Shown here: piece after piece, positions 1 to 10,500 of the stretch | Position numbering within the stretch: the stretch's first letter is position 1 | Layout of the letters: each line of letters opens with the position of its first letter | Origin: Pleurotus djamor | Lineage: Eukaryota; Basidiomycota; Agaricomycetes; Agaricales; Pleurotaceae | Assembly: GCA_029747585.1 (NCBI GenBank) | Contig: JAPEVF010000747.1 | Coordinates: 1 to 22,131, forward strand | Direction: 5' to 3' | DNA length: 22,131 bases | Notes under the pieces: generated by a model | Told to the model about the DNA's origin: nothing | Seen by the model: only the letters and a program-made list of their open reading frames with translations | Databases searched by the model: none | Program-made: the position numbers and the translations under genes

Positions 1-507
1 GAGTTCCTTCGGGACCCAGGAGTAGCGCTTTCGCATGAACGAGCAGGTTTTATCGCGCCCGCCGTGACCGCTCGCTTCGTGGCAGTAGCACAAGATGTCG
101 TACATGTGTTCCTCAATAGCGATAGGAAGACCGTCGTGGAGAATCACCAACGTAGGAGAGTCATTATGGTAAGGAAGACCAGGAATCATCGTTTCCGGAG
201 GCTCGCCTAGCGTAAACATCTTCCGCACCCAGAATCGAAACGCAGAGCAATAGGCGGTTGTAGAATCCGGATTTTGAAGAACAACCCAGATCTTCTCGAA
301 GGTAGCCTGGGTAATGAGAGCTTTGGCGCGACGGCGAGATGTCAAAGACTGGAGATACGTTGCCTCGACTTGCTTATATTGGTCGTAAGGAGGACAATGC
401 GGTCTTGAATCATTGGAGGAAGAGCTACTCGGGCCTCGGCTGATATCCACGGGCGAGGTGGGCTTGGTCGGCGATCTGGGCGAAGGCGAGCACCGAGACT
501 GAGGCAT
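1..507 (-). CDS. integrase zinc-binding domain protein, 5' part only (runs off the window edge)
   Basis: The frame is open for all 169 codons from an ATG at 507 to the window edge, so the C-terminal part lies outside. Residues 1-45 are Ser/Pro-rich. From about residue 46 a compact region holds YLQSLTSRRRAKALITQATF and FRFWVRKMF. The end carries CHEASGHGGRDKT followed by KRYSWVPKEL, the His-His half of an integrase H2C2 zinc finger with its KT...Y-W-P signature; the Cys-Cys half should follow just beyond the edge. Related stand-alone integrase-like genes are common in basidiomycetes and often look domesticated, without LTRs; that is family knowledge. Whether this copy is a domesticated gene or a Ty3/Ginger-type element remnant cannot be decided without the catalytic core. 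No LTR or terminal repeat is visible on the available side. Confidence 0.7.
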   Translation of the reverse strand, partial: MPQSRCSPSPRSPTKPTSPVDISRGPSSSSSNDSRPHCPPYDQYKQVEATYLQSLTSRRRAKALITQATFEKIWVVLQNPDSTTAYCSAFRFWVRKMFTLGEPPETMIPGLPYHNDSPTLVILHDGLPIAIEEHMYDILCYCHEASGHGGRDKTCSFMRKRYSWVPKEL

Positions 508-917
508 ATCAGAGCGTCGATGTGTCCTTGAGTGTAAATGGTGGTCGAGCGTCGCAGGAAGTGATGCTGAGAGCCAGCGGGAAAGAGGTTATGAAGGGTC
601 ACTTGGTAGAAGTAGGATGTAAACGAACGTTGATCGCCAGTTAGGGGATGCACCTGCTATTTGTAGCAAGTTCGGCATTATCCGAATACCGTTTATTCCA
701 AAGAATGGGTGAGGTTATGGTACAGAACATCAACTGTAGGGTAAGGAAGTAGTAAAGCAAGATAGAATTGCGGACCACGCCTGCAAGATGTGTGGTTAAA
801 AGTCACCTAAAATATATGACAGCACGAAGAGAAGCAAAAAGGGGAATCTAGCAGGGGCAATAACCTCGAAAACCCAAGAGAGTCGTGTAGAATGGGAGTT
901 GCATAAGCTTAAGTTTC
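508..917. other. intergenic: upstream of the integrase-like gene, downstream of SKN1
   Basis: This 410-nt gap separates two tandem minus-strand genes. It must hold the 3' UTR of the SKN1-type gene and the promoter and 5' UTR of the integrase-like gene. An out-of-frame upstream ATG lies at 653 (minus), opening a frame that overlaps the integrase-like start. I see no clear TATA box, RNA gene or repeat. Confidence 0.5.
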
Positions 918-3692
918 TTAATCACAAGTGCCACCGTTTTGAATCCTGTTCTTCGGGAAGACCTGGTTATCATACTGTTCCCAAAGGGTGAAGTTCGGGT
1001 TAGCGTAGGCACCGGGGTATCTATAAACGAAGATATGAGTCAACGGAAAGCCACGACCAACGAGGAAATAACATACGCGTTGATGTATGCAGCGGTGGGG
1101 AAATCCACCGGGTCACAGCCAATGTTCTTCTTGCCCACCGGTTGATAAACGCGGATATAGTCAACGGACATGCTCGTTGGGAAGGTGATGCGCTCGAAGT
1201 CGATGGGCCCGAAGTTAAGTGAGAAGCCCAAGTTGGCAATAATGTACTGTGGAGGCACGGTGTCAACGGCAAAAAGATGAAAAACGAACAAGAAATGACT
1301 GACCATTGGTTCTTGTGGGACTGGTCGAGCCCCAATTTCAGCTGCGGTATCAGGTCCCATTCCACGAGCGATGAGGGTCCACGATGGGGTACCATCGTTG
1401 AACCAAGTGATGTAGGCATCATCGAATCTGCCAGAGGATGAGAACCTGAGACGTCACATGTAAAAGGAAGTGTGGCATTACCCTGGCTTATACTCGAATC
1501 CATACGACGCGTAGCAACCCGTATTCAATTCATAGCAGTCTTGATTAGTGACGGAAAGACCACTGGTGCATTGTTGGAAAGCGCCTGGAAACGGCGTGTT
1601 AGGAAGAAACCCGCATCAGTCAAGGTCTACCGTCGCGTACCTCCAGCATACGTATTCAATATTGTGCGGTCGCCATCATGAATTTGGATATTATCAGACG
1701 TGTTTTGCCAGACATATCCAGCCTAAAAGAGACGGTTCAGAGAGGGAAGGCACAGAGAGAAGCCCAGAAACGTACGTTGAAAGGAGCCCATTGAGAAGAC
1801 ATGGAGACCTTCACAACAAATAGTTTAGATATTGTTTAAATCTCTTACACACTTGAGAAACGTACCGATCCGACACCATCATGGATGGTAGCCTCAAAGA
1901 TATCAATTTCAGGAGCACCACGACCGACGTATTCTCCATTAGCCTTGACAGGTCCTGGATGAGGTTCACCAGGGCACGTGCAAGCGGAAAGACGTTGACC
2001 AGGAAGATACGACTAGGCAACGTTTTGCTATGAGCAAAGATAAGGACAGGGAGTTATGATAGGCTTACCAGTTCACCATCAGCGGTGGGATCACCACCTG
2101 AGTGAGCAGCAAGGGGGAGACGTGTGCCCGGGTATGTTTGATTAGGGAGGGTACCGACGTCACAAGTATCGTAAGTGTAAGGCCACTGGATTCGAAGAGA
2201 TAAGTGGAACGTCAAGAAGAGAAGGCTGCACAATGCCTCACCATTCCCTCAAGACTGGCACCGAATCCAGCACGACCGAGATTACCCATAGTCCATCTAG
2301 AGAAATGAACTCAGCCAAAGGCTTTGAGGATTGTGGGACAATGAAGCGTACACGGCGGGCCATAGACCACTGGGGTAAAGGATGTGCCTGTCAGATAAAG
2401 ATTTTTGAAAAAGAGGAGCTGACGAACTGAATGTTATTCGTGCCAGGCAATGTGACGGCAGCTAGAGCAATGAATTAACTCTCTGCTTCATCGAAGATCG
2501 AAGGCGAAAAGCGTACCTTCGATCAATCCACCTGTGAAACAGAACTTGTTCCTGCAGTGACAATCAGGACCTCGAGGAAAACTGAATGACGAAGGAATTT
2601 TACCAAGTTTGAACCTGAAGGAAAGGAACATGATGAGAAGAGCAGTGCATCAAGGAGCAAAAGACGCACCATTCCAGAGCGATAATTCAAGTCGTGGTTG
2701 TCAAGAGGGTTGGCAACACGATCCAGAGTCAAGCGGAGAGCACCACCGCGGGTTGTTGCTTGTGAGGGGTCATACCATTCCAAATCGTTCTACAACATGG
2801 ATGCAACATCAATCGAAGCCCGTAAAAGGGGGAAGGGAAAGGAAACACACCGTTCCCCAGTAATGCAAATCAACAGCCTCCCAGAATGGATCGTCTCCAG
2901 GGTAAAACGTACGTCCATCAAGGTTGAACTCGTCGCTAAACACCAACTCCATGTCTTCACTAGTGTGAAGACTCTTTCTCGTATATGCCGATCTCGGAGT
3001 ATCACGATCAATGAGCCCCACATCCCCCGGGATTTCCGGGACCTGCCCAGATGCATTGATACCACCGAGGTTGAAGCCACCAAGTGTAGACTGTGTGGGT
3101 GTCAATATGTGGGTCAAGATTGGGTAACCTTGCGAAAAGAAACCGAGCACATCAGCAACAGAGTCCTTCGCAAGAAAATTGACAAGTCCTTCTCACCGCC
3201 ACTATGAAGAGGTTATCAGGCTGTGCGCGATTACAAACGTGATGGAATGGGGGAACTCACAAAAGCATTATCATCCCAACTGCGAGGATAAACAAGCACC
3301 CGAGGTTGGCAATACCTCTTGACGAGAAGTATTTCCCTCCACGGTCAACACGACGATCTCTTTTCGGGTCCGGGTTGTGCAGTTCATCGTCCGGTTCCGG
3401 AACATCCATGAGCAACGGTGTGCCCCATTGTGCTGGCGAAGGCGAAAGCGAGTACTACGACCAGTGTCAGGTCTTGCGCAATCAGCGTTGATAAGAAACG
3501 GTTCTCAACACACCTTGTCGGATATCGAGCTCTACACGCAAGAATACGAACGTCAGCCAGCATAAGGCAGAGAAGAGATGTGTTGCTCACTGGGTAACCA
3601 GTACCATTACTGACGCCAGAGCCGACCCTCGAACGACCAGGTGAGGGCAATAGACTTGACGTGGAAGCAGAATAAGGCGAATCTGTCATCAT
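918..3692 (-). CDS. SKN1: SKN1/KRE6-type beta-1,6-glucan synthesis protein (GH16 family), 19 exons
   Basis: Type II membrane protein of 582 aa, expected in the secretory pathway, where Kre6/Skn1 proteins support beta-1,6-glucan synthesis. Exons (minus): 3591-3692, 3514-3531, 3261-3454, 3197-3201, 2851-3128, 2670-2789, 2604-2614, 2517-2551, 2428-2461, 2352-2369, 2242-2296, 2069-2185, 1866-2012, 1776-1808, 1641-1722, 1482-1584, 1304-1427, 1077-1246, 918-1020; they total 1749 nt. A Ser-rich cytosolic tail precedes a membrane segment at about 89-111. The SKN1/GH16 domain runs from about 165: [20 protein letters not shown] (170-189), [20 protein letters not shown], the catalytic E-x-D-x-x-E as [12 protein letters not shown] (E364, D366, E369), SQWAPFN, and near the end VDYIRVYQ and [15 protein letters not shown]. 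Start chosen at the first ATG before SPYSAS; the frame stays open upstream to 3872, so a longer N-terminus is possible. Micro-exons of 5 and 11 nt are required to keep the family sequence. Confidence 0.93.
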
Positions 3693-4072
3693 TCTGTGAG
3701 AGGATGAGGCCCTCTTGAGCCGGTGAAAGCAGTAGTGTAATGGATGGAGGAAGAGAAAGAGTGTGAGTGAAGCCTTGGGATGAGGCGGATTAGGACGTTT
3801 AGCGTGAGGGATGGAGGATAGAAAAGAGGGACAACAAAAGCTGGGATGAAACGGTAACAAGCGGCCTGCCAAGACATTGCGGTGACAATGTGATTTTCTT
3901 GGAAATTTCCCTTTTGACGCCCACTAACTTTGGCCTCAGCAAGATTTGAGGACAGTAGGCATGGTCAATCAAAATGTTATAGTAAGTGCAGAGATATAGC
4001 AAGGAAAAGGAACGAAAAAAGAGGTGGGAGCGGTTGAACGCCAGGAAAGCGCAATGATTGGAGTTCTTGGCG
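3693..4072. other. intergenic: SKN1 promoter and 5' UTR, HEM4 3' UTR
   Basis: A 380-nt gap between two tandem minus-strand genes. Read on the minus strand, about 180 nt next to the SKN1 start are pyrimidine-rich and free of in-frame stops, which fits a 5' UTR. No RNA gene or repeat seen. Confidence 0.45.
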
Positions 4073-5022
4073 TTACCCATACTTCTTGATGGCTGCGACC
4101 AGCTCGATAGGCATAGGTTTGGCAGCGATGGCATGCACTCGAATGCCCAACGACGAAGTTAAAAACTCGGCCGTCGTGGGTCCAATGGTCGCAACAAAGG
4201 CAGCTTTACGCCCTGCCTCTCCCCCAGCACCATCAAAGCCAAAATATTCCTTCAAATAGGGCAGCACAAACCCCGCAGCAGAGGGAGCGAAGAAAACAAT
4301 CCACCAAGGTCCCTCTGTCACGTAGAATGGGTGATTGCATGGATCCGAGCTCGTCAAAACCACGAACCTGGCTTCGCATCGTTCACCACTCGTCTCAAGT
4401 GTCCCGCAAACTGCTGCGATCCCCTTGTTTCGTACACTGGAAGTTGGACAAGCCTAACCCCTTCCGACTCCAAAATATTCGCTAGCGTATCCCTGTTTTT
4501 GTCCCCTGTCAGAAACAGCAATCTACCGTCTAGCTGTTTCCCCGACGAGTCCAAGTCCAGGTCGGAAAGGATAAATCGCGCTAGTTGTTCACTAGTGCCT
4601 GATTCCTCTCCCCGGATAATCGCAGGGAGACACCAGGGTGGTATGCCCTTCATATCGCGCAAGGCCGATGCACTACCCTTGCCGACGGCGTAGAACGTTA
4701 CGCTATCCCACGTAGAACTGTCTACAACATGTAGTAAAGGTGAACGCACACAATAAACCAAAAATAGGCACTGACCTGAAAGGGCCGCTTCAGTAGCGCT
4801 GTTTCTCCATGCCTCACAAGCTCTGGCACTTGTAATGATTACTCCTTTGATATCTTCGCCTGGTCCGGCTTGGATGATCGAAGTGAGGTCGTCGGTATTC
4901 GTCAGGACGGTTTCGAGGACCGGAATTGAGACGGGGGTGTAGTTTTCTGCTAGGAAAGCAGATTCATACTTATCAGGTGTGTCATTACCCGCAGCCCGTA
5001 AGAGGAGAACGGGACTGGTCAT
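4073..5022 (-). CDS. HEM4: uroporphyrinogen-III synthase
   Basis: Cyclises hydroxymethylbilane to uroporphyrinogen III in heme biosynthesis, normally in the cytosol. Three exons (minus): 4776-5022, 4368-4721, 4073-4314; introns of 54 and 53 nt; product 280 aa, usual for fungal HEM4. The N-terminus MTSPVLLLRA leads into DKYE and a vPVLET strand, then GVIITSARACEAW. The second half of the two-domain fold has TFYAVGKGSA, LLFLTGDKNRDTL and LPVYETR. After the last intron come WWIVFFAPSAAGF (205-216), ATIGPTTAEFL (242-252) and AAKPMPIELVAAI (264-276), the diagnostic C-terminal motifs. The start at 5022 was chosen because the family begins right at this strand; an in-frame ATG at 5085 would add 21 residues. 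Its start is 167 nt from the stop of the neighbouring secreted-protein gene, on the same strand. Confidence 0.93.
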
Positions 5023-5189
5023 GGTCGGCTTCGAAGAAACTTCCCACTTGCTTCCTACTACGCAAGCGCTGGAAGACAGGGGCATTTAGGGATTATGATC
5101 TGGGAGACTGGAGTATCTCCGAGTAAAGGGGGAAAATGCGTTTGACTTCCAAGCGAAACGGTTTACTTCACAGTGTATACGTAGCAAGT

Positions 5190-5893
5190 TTAGTCTAAGT
5201 CATTGAGCGATTCTTCGACATCCCGTTCCATGAGAGCATCCTCGAGCTCCCGTGTCTCGAGCTCATCGTCGTAATCCCTCTCCATCAGATACCCATCTTG
5301 GAAGTCCCGAGCCTCAAGATCATCATCCGCATCTCTCGCCTCAAGCTCATCATCAAAGTCTCTCTCCTCCAAGTCATCAACATCCCTGTCTTCCAAGTCG
5401 TCTACATCCCTCTCCTCCAAGCCATCAGCATCTCTTGCGACGAGCTCGTCCTCGAAGTCACGCTCCATCAACTCGTCCTGATAGTCGCGCTCCTCCAACT
5501 CATCATCTAGACCCCTCGCTTCAAATTCCTCCCAGAACTCACGAGCTTCCAAGTTCGCAGAGTCATCAAAGTCTCGTGCCTCAAGCTCGAACAGTTCCTC
5601 GCGCTTCCAACCGTTGCGGTAAGGACGAGGTTGAGGACGTCTCGGGCCACCCATGGGTCGGCGTGGTGGTGCCGGACGCCCATAGGGGGGACGTCTGTTA
5701 ATCGGGTGGCGGTTATTGGGACGGCGGTTGTTTGGACGCCTATTATTGGGTCGACGACCATTGCCATTGCTTGGACGTCCGGGAGTCTGAGGCTGAGTGG
5801 GCTTCGTTGGAGTCTTGGGAGGGGTTTGACCCTTCTGAGGTTGGTCTTTGGGTTTGGTGTCGGCTGGCTTATTCTGGTCCTGGTTCTGGTTGG

Positions 5894-5924
<31 letters not shown>

Positions 5925-6523
5925 AGCAGGATTCTGGTTCCAGAAAGGAGGGGAAGCCCATCCGAAGGGGTTGCCTTGACCATTGGGATTGCTTTGGTCG
6001 ACGCCGTTGCTATTACCAGGTTGACCACCGTACGATTGAGAGGGAGGGTAGTATCCGTAGTAATAGTTGTTGTAGGTGCTGGAAACGGAATCATAATCAA
6101 CGTCAACATCGTTCATCGGGGCTCCAGGTGTGCTAGGAGGCGTGTTGGGGGTCTGGGGTGAAGTCGTCTTGTTGGGAGGAGTATCTTTCTTCGGGGGAGG
6201 AGGAGGAGTGCCCTTCTTGGGAGCAGGAGGGGGAGTAGTGACCTTCTTCTGCGGGGTAGCGTCCTTCGGGGGAGTGGTGGCCTTCTTGGGTGGCTGAACG
6301 GCCGGCTTTACTTGAGGAGCGGGCTTGCTGTTCGCCGGCTGCTTCTTGTCATCTCGGGCAGCGATGGACAGATCTGAGCCGTCAGGACTACAGATATAAC
6401 GTCAATGACTGCACTGTGAGTAGCACGAGTGTGTACATACATTGGCTTGGCGCATACTGAGGAAGCAGCGTTGAGAGCAACGAGGGCAATAGCAATCTTG
6501 GAGGCGGTGGATTTGGTGAACAT
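5190..6523 (-). CDS. secreted low-complexity protein with acidic nonapeptide-repeat tail
   Basis: Two exons (minus): 6441-6523 and 5190-6387, intron of 53 nt, 426 aa. I do not recognise the family. Residues 1-25 form a signal peptide (MFTKSTASKIAIALVALNAA then SSVCA). Residues about 40-118 are Lys/Pro/Thr-rich with PPKK and PAPKK units. Residues 119-180 are Tyr/Gly/Asn-rich and include QN dipeptide repeats. Residues about 235-285 are strongly basic with RRPNN repeated three times. A lone dibasic site, WKREE at 288-292, could be a Kex2 cut. Beyond it lies an acidic tail of about 136 residues with some 14 copies of a roughly 9-residue unit like L-E-x-R-D-x-D-D-E. A cell-surface or matrix role is inference; no catalytic domain is visible. 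A TATAAATA on the minus strand at 6691-6698 is a plausible promoter. Confidence 0.75.
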
Positions 6524-7564
6524 ATTGATGGATAACAGAGCGAACTGTTCCAAGGGATCGAAAGGGCCAAGTAGAAAAGATTGAGAGTGAAGTGAGAGAC
6601 GAAGAAGAGTAGAAGTGACCGGCACTCGCTACTTGTTGTGAAAGCGTTGGAAGGAGCTCAGCTGAAGAAACATCAGTAGAAACATGGCAGTATTTATATC
6701 AAGGTGGACGGGCGCGACGCGGTGATCAGGGCTGTGTAAGCATGCGCCGGTCGGTGAGACTTGGCCTCTTGATATTCCCGGGTTTGGAGGTGAAGCAGGG
6801 GGCTTCATAGGTATCGGTGCATTAATATTGTAGCAAAGGGATAAAACGCTGATTTNGGGGGGGAAATCAATGAGTCAGCTGAAAGGTGTAACATGAAACT
6901 TGTCGTGAAACCCGCACCGAAGCTTATGCGCAAGCTATTGGGTTGTCGTCAATAACTACGGGCGCGTTCCGAAACCTTGTGTAGACCGCAGCAGAGTATT
7001 TAATCGGAATTCGCGACAGTTGATGTTGTACGGTGGTTAATCGTAAGTCAGCCAGCTCAACGTCAAGGAGCCATAGGGAGGCACGCATCGGATACTAGTA
7101 ACCGATTCTGTCGGGCGTAGCACACGCGAGTCACCGTCACACAAGCGACATCAAGTGNAAAAAAGGCCTCTGATAACCGACTGATATCTACGGAGAATCG
7201 TTCTGTTCATTAGAAGCAAGTTAGAAGTTACTTAGAACGAAGGAAGAATTTAGGCGAAGATCATATGTCCACACACCACAATATTGTACTAGACAGTATG
7301 CCGTGTACATTTCACGTACTCTCAAGCTGGTGTGCTTGCCGTGAGCATGACACAGAATATACAGATTCTCACATGTTGGTGTAGTTTGATTCCAAAAGCA
7401 AGGGAACGAGCCAAGGAACAGGCACCCATGAAATGGGCGCCTCTTGAAATTTGATGACCAATTCAAGTAGGCGCCGGAAAGCAGCTTTTGTTGTTCCACA
7501 TCTTGTCCACATCGCCTCGTCGTACTGGGACTTCGCAGAAACGGCTGTTTCAGCTCATTGCACA
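6524..7564. other. divergent intergenic region between the secreted-protein and kinase genes
   Basis: About 1 kb separating divergently transcribed genes. It holds the TATA box of the secreted-protein gene and presumably the promoter of the kinase. Open frames at 7221-7838 (minus) overlap the kinase start and look like shadows. Two single unresolved bases lie at 6856 (before a G run) and 7158 (before an A run). No tRNA, repeat or further gene seen. Confidence 0.5.
6691..6698 (-). promoter_or_regulatory. TATA box of the secreted-protein gene
   Basis: Minus-strand TATAAATA lies about 170 nt upstream of the ATG at 6523. It would imply a 5' UTR of roughly 130-140 nt. Confidence 0.45.
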
Positions 7565-10500
7565 ATGGCGACAACAGCGAATCTTCAAATACCGCCAACA
7601 GAACCAGGCCCTTCTCGCCACCAACAATATCGCCCAGTTTCGGTTGCAGTCCAACCAGCTTCTGCAACCTCACCTCCTGTGTCAGCGAGCAGGCGACAAC
7701 GCGCATCGCACACCGTTCAACCGACGAACCGCGACGACTCGTCGGGGGCTGCAAGCGGGGGCACCCATTCGGCGTATCACGATGTCTATTCGCATCCAGC
7801 AGCGGTCGCTTACCTCGCTGCACATCCGAGACGAACAATTCCCAAGTTTGGCCCTTATCTCCTTCTGCACACCCTCGGCGAGGGTGAATTCGGTAAAGTG
7901 AAGCTAGGGCTGCATAGTATGTGGGGCGAGGAAGTCGCAGTCAAGCTCATTCGCAGGGGCAATGTCGACAACACCGTGAGGATGAGCAAGGTTGAACGGG
8001 AGATAGAGGTCTTGAGGGTCAGTACACCTGATCACCCGTACTCATGCTGTCTGACCATCCGGTTAACAGACCCTCAAACACCCAAATATCGTGCGTCTCT
8101 ACGATGTCATCGAAACCGACAAATACATCGGTATCATTCTTGAATATGCTTCCGGAGGCGAGCTCTTCGACCACATCCTCGCTCATCGCTACCTCAGAGA
8201 AGGCTACGCCTCAAAGTTATTCTATCAGCTTCTATCTGGAGTATGGTACATTCATCAAAAGAAAATAGTGCATCGCGATTTGAAACTGGAAAACCTTCTC
8301 CTTGATCGCCATCGCAATATCCTCATCACAGACTTTGGATTTGCGAATCGCTTCGAACACCGTTCAGATGATCTCATGCAAACCTCGTGTGGTAGTCCTT
8401 GCTACGCCGCCCCAGAACTCGTCATCAGCGAAGGCCTCTACGTCGGTAGCGCCGTCGACATCTGGAGCTGTGGTGTCATTCTCTACGCCATGCTGGCGGG
8501 ATACCTCCCCTTCGACGACGACCCCGCCAACCCAGATGGCGACAACATCAACTTGCTGTACAAATACATCGTCAACACCCCCCTCACTTTCCCTGACTAC
8601 ATCTCTGAGCAAGCTAGGGACTTGCTCAGTATGATGCTGGTCCCTGACCCTAAAAGTCGCGCTAGCTTGGAAGCAGTGATGAATCATCCCTGGCTTGCTG
8701 CATTCCATGCTTCCCCGGCGGAAGGCGATGTCATGGATATCGACATGCCGCGCGCCTTTGGAAGGACCGTGGAGGACCTAGAACGCCAGGCGATGGATCA
8801 ACATCAAATGAAGCGGCTCGCTTATCAGCGCCAGATGCGTGCCGCTGCCGCCAACGCTCAACAGCAAAATTCTGCGACTTCACCTGGTCATGGAGGGAGA
8901 CATGGCCATCATAGTTATCAACCAGACACATCCTCGGCTGGCCCGGCATCTGCTAGTGTCGTTAGTCCCAGTTCTCGTAGGGAACGTTCCCACCAGCCCG
9001 AGTACCTTTACGAGACGTCATTGGATCAGTCCCTCACGTCGTCTCCAGCCATGCCCACACCCCCTACCTCTGCACCAGCTATTACCAGCTCTGGTGCAGC
9101 TAGTAGCGGTAGGAAGGGCTTCGTGCCTACACCGGTTTCGGTACCCATGGACGAAGACGATCCCTTCTCTTTGCCTTCTGGAGCGAAGAGTGCCGGTGTC
9201 ACTGGATCTTCACCCGCTGGTCCAAGAGAACGCAGACCCAGTATGGATGGCGTATCAAAGACCAGTGTACCTACCATCCAGAGTCCTCCCAGAGCTGATC
9301 CTCCCGTTAAGAGCGCTTCGAAGCCTACCACTGACTTCAGGCATACCGTGCAACTTGAATATAATGGACCGTCGAAATCTGGTAGTGGGAGGAAGAGTGA
9401 AGACCGCCAGGGTAGGCCCAGTGAAGATCGGGAGAAGGAGAAGAGGCGAGAACGGAAGGACAGGGAGCGGTCTGCTAGTCCCCGTCGGTCGACTACTAAT
9501 GGAACGGGTAGGAGTTCTAGTGTTGGTCCCAGGGAAAGAAGGGAAGAGAAGGAGAGCAGACGTGCTCAGACGGAAGCTAAACCATTGCCCCCTTCACCTA
9601 GTATTCCTCCGCCTGAACCGAAGGTTGTCAAAGAGAAGCCGGTGGAGAAAGCACCAGAGGTCGTCACTGAATTTGGTCAGCGTACACCCACGAAGACAAC
9701 GCCTAGCGCGTAAGTGCCTTTGTTGTCCTACGGTTATGTAGACTGACTTTTCCCGTTTCCTTCTGCAGCGTCAACGGATCTTCCACGCCTACTTCCGCCA
9801 GACCTAAGGCTCCTGGTCAGATTGAAACACCCGTCGTCAATATCAACGCGGCTAGTCCTCCTGGAACGCCTATCGCATTTGCATCTCCTACTCGCCAGGA
9901 TGCCGACGATAGTAGCATGGACATTGATGAACTCCGTGTAGCCAAGAAGCCTAGCAACGACGATAAGCGGGAGACGAGCTCGCAGAATTCCAAGGGGAGT
10001 GGCCACAAGAGGGGTTTGTCNTGCTGTTGGGCTTGGAAAGATCTTTGGATCGTCACCGAATGGTCGTACCCCGTCAGATCTATCTGATAGTGCATCCAAG
10101 CGTAGTGGAAGCAGGCGACCGAGTACGCTGCAGCTGCCGTCCGATGCGGAGAGCAAGAAATCAGCTACTTCGTCAACGGGGATGTTGTCCCCTAGTGGAT
10201 CGGACAAGGAGGAGAAACCGGGCAAGGAGAAGGACCCGAAGAAGACCAGTAGAAGGAATACCCTCACTGTTATGGTTGAACCGCTCAGGAGTATTAGAGG
10301 AAAGAAAGGATCGAGAGGTCCTAGCACGCCGATCCCGACCCCCGGACCTGATACCGTTCAACAACAGGTGCAACAACAGAAGGAGGGTAAAGGTGTTGTC
10401 GCGGTGCCTTCCTTGCCCGAGAAGGATCACGACAAGCTCAACGCGGATGGATTTGTCCAAGTTTCGCAGCCTGATGGAGGCCTTGAACTCGGACCGGGAG

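Noticed and set aside
5631..6161. 176-codon plus-strand open frame
   Set aside because: Antisense shadow of the low-complexity secreted-protein gene; repetitive codons keep the other strand open.
8364..8708. Antisense open frames across the kinase domain
   Set aside because: Shadows of the conserved kinase coding strand.
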